Positions 14,001-25,566 of a stretch of DNA of 64,000 nucleotides are shown here, piece by piece. Positions within the stretch are counted from its first letter, which is position 1. Each line of letters opens with the position of its first letter. The notes under the pieces were generated by a model that ran no database searches, was not told the origin of the DNA, and saw nothing but the letters and a program-made list of their open reading frames with translations. This DNA comes from Elysia marginata (taxonomy: Eukaryota; Mollusca; Gastropoda; Plakobranchidae), in contig BMAT01013534.1 of the NCBI GenBank assembly GCA_019649035.1, positions 83,962 to 147,961 of the forward strand. The letters are read 5' to 3'. Position numbers and translations under genes: made by a program.

Positions 14001-16217
14001 ATCTGATAGACACCGTAGAAGTGCTGCGTTCCTAACCAACTGTATACCGGTACCTTATAGAAATGATAAAGATTAAAATGAGAAAAATCCAGATTTTAGA
14101 CAAAGATATTTGTCGCGTTAAAAAGCCGAGCGCATACACGAATTTAAATATAATGATCAGATGAGGGGACCTTTTTATTCCGCTCTAGCGGTCAAAACTT
14201 TATAGTACTAACAGTTATAAGCGCTTACCTCCTCTTCCATGCTGCCAGCAATATTTGAGGGCTGCACTGCCTCCACTAGAGCTCTCAATTCTGGTGTGGC
14301 CATATACATCCTGGATGCAGAGATAAACAGGGCTAAAAAAACTAGGAACGAAATGCCAACTTTGATGTTATATTATGCGTGCAGATATGCAGTGAGAGCT
14401 TAAAGGTATAGACTCAGCCGTGGATTGAAGTAGGCTTAAGTAAAAAAAGCCCGAAAATGCATGCCTATAGTGTGATTCAAACCCCCGGCTAGTACGAACT
14501 TCGGCTCACATCGTCTTGCCAATCAAAGAAACATAGATAATGCCATGTCGTCACTACATTTCTTAAAAAGAATTTTGATGGCAAATGTCTTTGCTTAGCC
14601 TCTTCAAGACTACACGTGAAGATCTAAATCACACTAAAGGCAACCATTGAATGCGGAAGCCCTTGATGTATACGGAAAAAAAAACAAACAAATGAGATAT
14701 ACCTCAAACAAATTATGATTTAGAAATTACCATAAACAGTGGCGGGAGCCGCTGCGCAATCAGATATAATTTAAAAGATAGCAGATTGTGACAGATAAAG
14801 CTCATAAACGTATGCTTGTTCGAAACATTGGGTGTTAAGTGTATAACCACAATAGAAAAGCAAACATCAGCATTCATTATTATTCTCTTTTCCTATTGTC
14901 TCAGTATTGTGGTTTAGATCGAGACTGTGCTCATAATTATTTGGCCTTATGTCAATGAGATGATTTCATATTCTAAATAGATTTGTTATAACAAATATTG
15001 TAGAAAAAATTATAACCATCGTCTGTCAAATAGTGCTATTTCGGCAACTACTGACTTATACCGATTCAAATAGATTTAAAATCGCCTTTCAGAGTTCTAT
15101 ACTGTCCGCGAAAACCTTACCTCGATTGTTTGACAGGGTTCACGTTACAGATGGTTACTGCTGGGAACGTTAGAGTACTGAATCCCAGGGTTACTGTAGA
15201 ATGAGTGTCGTATCTGAAAACCAAGGAGCGGTGAGTGTAAACAACTTCTTCATCGTCAGAAACGAGAGATGAAGAGTAATGATGAGAAGAGTGGCGGGAG
15301 AGTATATCGATGAGACATAAAAAACAGGGGTAACAAATATGAGACTGAATAATAATTGTAAAATTGCAAGTTTTTCACCTCATAATTGTCATAAAGATAG
15401 TGACAACATATAATCATGTTGGTGATAATTATGACCCAATATTTTAACAAAGCTCAAAGCTCAACGTATAAGATTTATCATAATGCTTAAAAAAGGCCTG
15501 CTGTTCTTTTTACCTTTGAATTTTGTATGCCAGTGTGTGGTTTCTTTTTTTTTTTTCTTTTTTTGCTTGTTTGTTTTTGGACCTTGCGCGTTGGAAGAGA
15601 TGTACTGCTTGTCGCTTAGGAAGAGTTGTTGTTGTTTTTGTGTGTATGTGAAAGTACTCACTCATAAAACTCATCGATAAGGAGATACAGATGGCCGACC
15701 ATCAAGCCAAATCCAACGAGGAACAGTAGAGTCCAGCCAAGTTTTGCATACCATACAGATGACACATAGATATAAGGGACGCCCTGAGCAAAAAGAAAAT
15801 GGTATAAACTCTTACTGACAGGTTCCTTTTTTTAAGCAGTTAAGCATTACTCTCCTCATTTATATAAACAAAAGTGATTGATATTTGTAAATTTTTGCAA
15901 TCTTTCTCTTGCTGTTGCTAAAAGAAAACCATAGACAACATCTAAACTAACTGGCGTAACAACTGACTAAATAAAATTATCTAGAAGCTAACATAAAATC
16001 TACTCTTAGTTGTAACTACCCTTAATTGGATTGGCTTTGAGTAACACTATAGTCAATGATTATTGTTCTTACTATGTTTCTTCTTCTTCTTCTTCTTCTT
16101 CTTCTTCTTCTTCTTCTTCTTCTTCTTCTTCTTCTTCATCATCATCATCTTCTTCTTCTTCTTCGTCTTCTTCTTTACCTTCTTTTTCTTTTTCGTCTTC
16201 TTCTTCTTCCTTTTTTA

Positions 16218-16259
<42 letters not shown>

Positions 16260-18068
16260 ATTACTTTATTATTATTATTATTATTATTATTTTATTATTA
16301 TTAATATCATCATAATTGTTGCTCTGTTGATGCTATTGTCATGAAAGGGATTGTTAACTGTAATCTGAAGACGGAGGACATGCGAAGCTTTTTAAAGAGA
16401 TTGCTCTTTCCAAATAATTCTGTAATGTCATGGAGGAAAAAGACAGAATCTGCGAGGGCGGGCCCAAACAAAATGGGACTAGTCCTATAAAATAAGAGGT
16501 ACTTAGGGGAATCGCACCAAAAGCTTATTATGGCTCAAAATGCTCTCCGTAGACTTGACAACATTTTGAAGTCAAGGGAACGATATTGTGGATACGGTTT
16601 TCGCTATACTTTTGGGAATACCCGCAAGACATTGAGGAATGTTTGATCCAAGAAAGGATCTGATGTCGAAAAATTATCTGCAAGTTTTTCTTTAAGTAGA
16701 GGAAAATATTTTTAAAGTTTCACGGTGCTTGGTCTGATGAAAATAGAGGTGCTTGAATACTTAGAGGTTATTTTTGCAAATTGACGCTTAAGCTATTATT
16801 CATTCACGCAAATGGGCGGTATTGAGGAGAATATTTATTCCTAGTGTACCAGGGCGAGAGAGAGAGAGAGAGTTTTGCTGTTTCAAAACGAACAACCTCC
16901 GAGACCACAAACTAAGAGATAACCGTTTGGTTATACTGACTTGGTGTCTGGGCAAAAATTCCTGTTAAATGGAAAAAAATGGAATACATAACCTTTCGGC
17001 TAACATGTGGCGTTTTGTAATTCTTGCTGGTGATGCCCCTTTAGGCCGCTATGATTTGTTGTGTTTTTCCCCGATGGTTTATATAGGTAAAATCGATTCC
17101 ACTTTCCTATTTCAATCTCAGAAAGGTCCTTTCTATCAAATTTTGTTTAAATTTCTCTAAAATCTGTAGGTCATATTCCAATCTAACACTATTATTATCA
17201 GGAAACCATGGGGCAGAAAGTTCCCTGGGCCCTAGGTCATTATGTAGCACCCTCCAGACGGATGACGAATTGATGCCAACTTTGATGGCTACAATATCAG
17301 CAGTAGCTCTATTGTTTGCTTCAACAGTTGCAATTTCCCGTGCATCAATGACTCTACGTTTTGTCTTCCTGCCTCAGATATCGGAAATTTCCGATTTTCT
17401 GCCTTTGAAATAACGAATCTATAAAAACATTAAAGTTCTAGACAGAGGACAAGAGGTGGGAAACCCCTGCAACTTTTCATAGGTTTCAGCTGTGTCTCTG
17501 CCAATCGTCACTCTAATCTTTATGAGTCACGTAATTCTTGTAGTTGTAAATGGGAAGGTTTTTTTTGTATTATGAAAGGTCGCTATTTAAAACAGGGTGT
17601 TTTTAACTTGTAATGAAATATAATGGCTACGCCTTTTAGTGATTTTTCACAAATGAAAAAGCAAAAGTTGCTCTTTAAGAAGATGCAAGATTGAATATGT
17701 AGACTTTTTGGGTGCGTACAATATATTATTAATGCCAATATGTTTGGGTTCCCCCTCATATGGAATAGGTTTCGTCCCAACGTGAAACAAAAAGTGGTGT
17801 AGTCTCTTTTATAGTGAAAAACAGGAAACCAATAGCTTATTTCAAATTACGAATGAAACATGCATTTAACAACTTTATTTTAGTCGTCGTTGTTGTTGTC
17901 TTAGTAGTAGTAGTAGTANNNNNNNNNNNNNNNNNNNNNNNNNNNNNNNNNNNNNNNNNNNNNNNNNNNNNNNNNNNNNNNNNNNGTAGTAGTAGTAGTT
18001 GTAGCAGTAGTGGTAATAGTAGTAGTAGTAGTAGTAGTAGTAGCAGCAGCAGCAACAGCAGCAGCAGC

Positions 18069-18138
<70 letters not shown>

Positions 18139-20353
18139 CAATGTAGTAGTAGTAGCAGCAGCAGCAGCAAGTAGAGAAGGGGTCATATCTGTTTTGGCTT
18201 AATGTCCTACCTGCATAGACGTCCTCTCCGCGAAGCGAATGAGAACTCGCTTGAAAGTTTTGGGGTTGCCCTCAGCATCTTCCTCGTGATGTTCGCCGTC
18301 TGGATAGAGCTGGCCTGGTACATAGCCATTATGTGGAGTTCTAGTGTGGCCGTTCTGTGTGTATTCTGCATAGGTCGCAGCGTTTATCTCACGCTGATCA
18401 AATAAAATATCGCCAAAGGTCTGCAACGGTTCTGGACGCTGTAGAGACAGAGCAAATAAATGTGAATGTCGCGTGGATCGTGGAGATGGTAGCGTGTCGT
18501 AGATGCTTGTATAAACAAGTTGAGCGAAACGTTTCCATTTTCGTTTTCATTCAATGAGATTTTAGCATGCCTCATGTGCACAGTGGTCAATGTAGCGTTT
18601 TTGAAAGCGTGCATAGGCGACGATCTTGTTGAAATTATACTTAGTGCGGTTAACTTTTTTTTTGCTTTCGCTTTTAGGTATATTTTAGCTAAAATGACCC
18701 AAAAGTAACAAACATAAAATTGGACGTGTTAGATTTTTACGACTTTTTTCCAAACTGTTTTGATCTTAATCGTATCTTGTCTGTTGAAGGCGTAAGGCTT
18801 ATAGCTTACATGTTTCGTTTATACTCTTACAGCAGGAATAAAGGTCGCAATTTTTTTAAGTGGCTAATCCACACAGATCTACAGCAACTCCTATTTAATT
18901 TTCTCATATATGTCTTGTTTTGATTGAATTTGGCAAATAGCAAATAGAGTGAAGGTAATACACATTCATTCTTTTCGTGGGTTCTTATAATACAGAATAT
19001 AACCTGGATAGAAAAGATGCTTTATTGAAAAGAAGAAATTAAAGTAAAAAGATTTTATAGGAAATTTATCCTTGTTTTTTTTTAACCTTTGACAAACATA
19101 CGCTTTAAATTTAGGATTGCCGGGCAGGTATTTTGTTCATTATGAAGACTTCTATGGGAATAAGACGTTTACATATAAATGAACAAGTTGTATTCGCAAA
19201 ACTATCCAGGAAAATGGACTCCTAAATAATCATGTGGATGGAAAGGTGTAAAAGGCCTGTTGTTTGAGAGTATAATATGTCGCCTCAAGGGCAAACTCAA
19301 GCATCTGAAATTGTAATTGGTAAAAACAAAAACAAAAAGCAATGCATCACAAATACACATAAATGACTGAGGGTATTGGCAAGAGAACGTTTTTAACTTC
19401 TAATAACTTAAAATAATAACTGTTTCAAAAACCGGAAGGTTTGTAACAAATCTGACTTTAGGAGAATATTAATATAAAACAGTTGGGATTACAAACTGCA
19501 CCTAAACTAATAAATAAGTTAGTGAATTTTAAAACTTAGCCTAAGTTGTTTTAGAATCTCCCGTTGCCTCTCATTTATCCAGCCAAAATGTCACTGACCG
19601 TTAAGGCCAGTGCTCTTTATCGTGACACTGTTTCCAAACAGAAAACAACTTTGTTATTTTAACTCGAACTCGTTCAAAAGCGATCAGTAAAATCGATTGG
19701 CTGGCTATTGCCGTTGGTCAAATGCGTACATTAGGGCGGTAGCATTAAAATAATCGGTTGATAAGCATCTGGACATCTCATTATTCCACAAGTCGTAGCT
19801 GTGTTGAACTCAAATAAAAAAAATTAATCCTACAATATTTCTGTAACTCCTGCCGGTTCTTTTAATGGGCAATATGAAGAGTAGAATGTTTTTCACGTTT
19901 CCAAAGCATTTAACGGGAATGAGTTGCAGACCAATTTTAAATGGTAATAAAATTAATGTTTGGCATTAACCTAGTTTTACAATCCTCTGAACATGTTAAC
20001 ACCTTTTAATGATGGGGTGGGTTTTTTTATATTTTGTTTCCCACCAAATGAGTTTCAAAATGTACAAATTAATCTCCTTCAAGTTCCTTGAAACTTAAAA
20101 AAGAGCACCCAAATATTTATGCCATACAACACTTTCATTGTATCATGTCATCCCCACCTCGCCTAATGCCCCGCTTTCCTGAAACTCGTTTTTTACCTTT
20201 TATTATCTTTCTCTATTTTCCATCTCTCTGTCTATTCATCTCTCTGACTGCTTTTTGTATCGTTTTATACGTTCTTTTGTATTTCGCGCTCACACTCTTT
20301 TTATCTCTGCTATTTGTTCCTTTGCTTCTATTCGCTGTCTCTCTGCCTGTGTG

Positions 20354-20428
<75 letters not shown>

Positions 20429-23400
20429 CCGCATAGCTATTGCAGCTGCAAAATATAGTTATATCCTAAGCCTAGTGTCTCTTTCTTTCTTTTTATATGA
20501 AAACTATAGAATATCTAGAGCGTAAACATAATTATATTTAATTTATTGTGGCAGCATGCTTATTTATTTTCTAGAAAGTCAATTAAAATTAAACTCGATT
20601 GTATTCCTTAGCTATTAAATAAAAAATATCATCCCTGCGACTTTATAAGAAACAGATGAAAGATTTTTTTATTGTTAAGATTGTTCAAATCAGCATAACT
20701 TTTCTCTAACAAATTTATATATATTATAAAACTTTCATTAATGTTAAGTCTTAAAAAGAGTTTGGGAGAGCGAGATATAAATATAGACTGAAGAAAGCAT
20801 GCATTTTTTGCTCTTACATGGAGAGGAACGAGAAAGCGTGAGACTCAATCACATTTTTTGCGATTCGTTTTATTATTTTCTGGTAGCAAAGTTCCTCAGC
20901 ATCCAAATTCAAAATACCTGAAGATGGCAACGACAATGTCAATAAAAAATTTGAAAAGCTTTGGTAACAGGTCTTTTTACCACACTGGCCCTAACATGTG
21001 GAACAATCTCTCATGCTCAATAGTTTCCTCTACGTCTTTGTCTCCCTTTAAAAAGAATCTTAAAACTTGGCTTTTCAATTCTTTTGCCAATTCCTTTTGA
21101 GATAATTTAATTTAATTTTGTAATCGCTCTCTATATATTTACATTCATATTTTAACGTATATTGTTTATGCCTAGGACTTTGAATTCATTTCATCACTAT
21201 TTGCCAAAACGGACCCTCAAAAGTGTCTTCATACAGTTAATAGTGTAAAAAACCATGCTTATTTCAACCTTTACTCTATTTACAATATAAAATTCTTTGG
21301 GAGGCGGGAGTTTTGTTTTGTTTTGGTCCTGTGTTTGCTTCGAATATTTTCACAAAGAATGTAGCCAAGTAGAGCAAAATTATTTGCACTGAAAAAAATC
21401 CATAATGCATGCGTCAGCTGTATTAATACACAGCATCTATCAAGTATATCAAAGATCTTTACTACTTCTCTATCTTCTTTTCTTTCACTACACTGGTCCT
21501 GAAATCATGTTTGCAATGTAAAGTTTCATGCGATTTCTGTTTTTCAGTCATTCGGTTAGCAGCGTTTTTTGTATTGATTTGCAAAACAGAAATTTCAAAC
21601 CTCTCTGAACGGCTTGTCCGATCACGAACTGCGTTTTCTAGTTTTGAAGTTGCTGTGTATTAAAACTCTTTGTTCTGCTCTGGTGACTGTTCTTTGATTT
21701 AAAAAAATGCCAATAAAATGCCACGCACGACCTAGGGTGTGTTCACAATAAAGCTACAGGAGGTTTCGGGCTTTAGTTGTACCGCTGTTCGGATCATTAC
21801 CCGGGGGTGTTTTATTCTTGTACTAAAAAACATGCTGAAAGGCTGAATCTGCGCATGAGTCTTTCTGTTTGTACACAGAGGAAATTGGGTGACACTCGCG
21901 ACGGAAATAAAAGCGTCTTTTGTCCTCGTGCTTTGTTCGCCCTGGGGGTCAAGACAAGATCTCTGGTGAGAGACACGACTGGAGCAGGTCTGCGCTGTAG
22001 ACGCGCTTGGTTGATTTGACAAGAAAAGGCTTACATTGAAAAGCTAATTAGTAGACAAACAACCCCCCAGCTTGTAGTGATTTATATAAAAGTTATTATC
22101 TAAATTTAGATGCTTGAGTACCTCTTAAGTAGATTAAGATTGTGGATTGACTGTTTGGGTAGATCTAGATGACAGTCTATATAAACCGCATCTGAGTATA
22201 AAATTGCACTGTAAATTACTCGTTTGGCCAGTCAAAAACTAGATTTAAAAACTGCAGTTTAGGTAAAATATAGATAGTTTAACATCAGTGGGGTAGGAAG
22301 AGATCCAAAAGAGTGAAAATGGAATGGCTCCTTTTTTGTCGCGGCTATAAAATTCCTCTTGTGTTAAGATTTTTTTGGGGGGAGGGTTATCGAGTTGAAA
22401 ACATAAGTTCAATTTATTCAATGGTGTTATAAAAAAATGCTCAACAATAATTCTAAGTAGATCCATTTCCAATTTCTGTATTAAGGCTTGGGACAAAGGT
22501 GCGCGCGTGTGTGCTTTTGATAGTTCTAAACATTCAAGATCACGAAAACTAAATTCCTATATAGATTTTGTCCCCGGGTTTTTGATGCTCCTTTTTTTTT
22601 TTTTGGAAATACGTATAATGAATAAAATGCATTCCCCCTTTTTTTTCCTTCATAATTATTGAAAGAGCGGCAAATTTTGGAGGGTTTTTTTTTTGGTAGA
22701 AAAAAAGAGTATGGTTGGCACGCTGAGTGTATTTATTATCATTATAAATGGTGCCATGAACAACACTTTTAGCCATACTCATAAATGAAGTCAATAGGTG
22801 GAGCAACGAATTGTGGAGTGTAGCCGCTGTAACATTAACGCTCCCTAAGGGAGCTCAGAGGGCGTTGGACTAACATAAATACCAACATTGAATTAGATTT
22901 GGTATGTCTTTTACACGAAAACTGCTTTTGTTGGTTATAAAAACTATATCAATCAAACATATCAGAATATAGCATACAAGTTTTAGTTAGTATAAAAGAC
23001 GGCAATAAAATTAGATACGCGTAGCTAATAAGACCATTGTTTTCTTTAAAATTTGTCCTACCAGAACTGGTTGGTCTTTAACTTCGTTCTTTAAACTAGT
23101 GTGTAAGAGAAATCCTAAACCGTGTTTTTTCCATTGAAGCTCTCGCGTATTCTTCATGATTATTTTGTTACATAAGTTGAACAGGAGTGGCAGTAGCGCT
23201 GTGTTGATAAGCAAATTAAATTTTTTTCAAGGAAGGTGTATATTTCAGCTCTAAAATTTTTGTTTGTACTTTTAGAGCTTAACTATATACCTTCGTTGAA
23301 AAATTTGATTTGCTTATTTTGTTGCGGTTGTTTTGAGCGTTATTTAAAAGATCAAAATTATTGGTTAAGATTTCCAAAACTAGATAGTAAACTTTTAAAA

Positions 23401-24174
23401 TTTGTTATAAGGTTCAATCGTTGTGTTCAAGAGACATTTTTTTGTGTTCACTGTTGATTGGTTTTGTATTGAGACCAAGTCGTCTTGCCCACTTTTTATA
23501 CACAAAATTTGCATTACGTGGACACTGTGTTTTAATTACTAGGGATGAAATGGGCTAATGGGGAAAAATCTGACGAGGCACAAAACTCTTAGTCTGAGTA
23601 TTATTACGTACGATAATTTTTTTTAGATAAGATTTCTTTCACATTACTCTATAGAATTATAAAGTATCCTAAAAAAGGATAACTTTTTAATGGGCCTTTA
23701 ACAACAGCGGGATACGTGTGTCATTTTATGTTCAGTAACCTCAGAGGTTACTTAAAAGTATGTTTTGAACTACGCCTTCACTTTTTTTGTTCTTAATTGA
23801 AGTAACAATATAACTTTTAATATTAAATTCTAAATGTAAAAAAAAAGTTAAAATTAGATTAAAACTGAAAGATTTATAGTCTTGCCATATCACTCAAATG
23901 ATGTTACGCAAGAGGCATCCTAAAAATAAGACCCCGTGTTTGTCTCACTAATGTGCCAACGTTCACTTGCGGGTTATGGAAAATTGCAACTGCAGACCCA
24001 CCCTCACTACCTTAGTTAAAAAATTTTGACGAATTATAGCGAGGGTCTCAGTGCAGTGGGTTCGCGTTATCCTGGTTCAGTGAAGTTGCTGTTGCGTTCG
24101 TGAATTCAATCTTATATTTCAGTGCAAAACGAGAAACTGTTAGACCGTATCATCTAGAACCATCCTGACTCAAG

Positions 24175-24221
<47 letters not shown>

Positions 24222-25517
24222 AATTTAACAGAATCTCAATTACATTTTATAAACTGTTTTCATTCTCCCTATCTATATTTCATACATATTTCTGTTCATA
24301 TTATAGTTAGCCTTTAATATAATCCGTTTAGGTATTTCATCGGTTTGCCAATTACTATTTTTACCGTCTATTTCCCTTTTTCCGTTTACTTATCTGCCCT
24401 GAGATAGTTAAAATTCTATCTCTCTTCTGAGTTTACTCTGTATTTAGTTTTGGGAGTACTTAGGTAATGAAACAGCTTCGTAATGTGTTTGGGGATCATA
24501 TTTTAGGGCAGTAGGATACCGACCTCTTCGAACTGGTCCACTCTAAGTCTTATATAGGATGAAAGAAGTAAAGTACGTAATTGTTTTACATTCAAAATCA
24601 CGAGAAACTTAACTCTAGAATAGAGATGTACTGGCATGGTGTGTCTAAATAAAAAAAAGCAACACCTGTCGATCAAATAAATGTTAATAAGAACAAAAAA
24701 TTCGTTGTTTTTAGTCTTGACAAATTGCAACACGTTTTTTTTTCTTTTGTGAAACACTTTATGTATGTTACTTTATTTAAAGGTTAAGATTTTGCAGAAG
24801 ACTGTTGGGTAACGTAGATGGCTACACGTATGATGACCTATAGCTTTAACCACAAACATACCTGCTGTGTCTAGCTTGGGGGAATATGAATTATTGGTCC
24901 TGTCTACGAGAAACATGGATTACGGATTACGGAAGAGTGTTGGGGGGGGGGAGGAGGCAGGGGGTTGTTATGTCTGTGATTATACTTTAGATCTGCTCGT
25001 AGCTATTGCAGTTTGTTGTTTTTGGTCTGGTTTTATTATTGTTATGTCAAATGTGTTACATATTGACGCAGATCTTTCTTTTTTGTTTTTGTTTCTGTTT
25101 CACATCTCTGTGATGATACAGCACAACACATCGGACATTCGCCAAGCTCTCTCTATTTTCGTGTATAATTTGTTTTTTGTGGGTCTTGAATTGTACGAAA
25201 AAAATGGACATAAATCACAGTCGAATTAGGCTTAGTCCTGTGTGTATCTCTACCTGAGAAACGGTTTATCTTAGATGTTGGGAATCTGGCGATTCATTCT
25301 AGAGTGCCTTTATGTGTCAGATTGAAAAAAAAACGCTCGTTTGCTTGTACAATACAACGTACTAACAGTCTCATGTAGAATGTGAAAGGCCGCACGGGGC
25401 AAAGGGAGCGCAGGTTGGTTGGAGGAGGAAATGAACATACAGTGATGAGGTCATAGTGATTTATTGATGAAACGTAATTACCGTTAAAAACCTGAAATGA
25501 ATTTAAGTATTTGAATC

Positions 25518-25566
<49 letters not shown>

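Noticed and set aside
20088-20525. 145-codon plus-strand frame
   Set aside because: Mostly translation of the (CT)n microsatellite and T-rich flanks.
21732-22022. Overlapping 80-96 codon frames on both strands, less AT-rich than surroundings
   Set aside because: No motif on either strand and no splice partner; possibly old transposon DNA but unsupported.
24867-25229. 120-codon plus-strand open frame
   Set aside because: No recognisable motif, poor start context, T-rich hydrophobic composition typical of chance frames in AT-rich introns.
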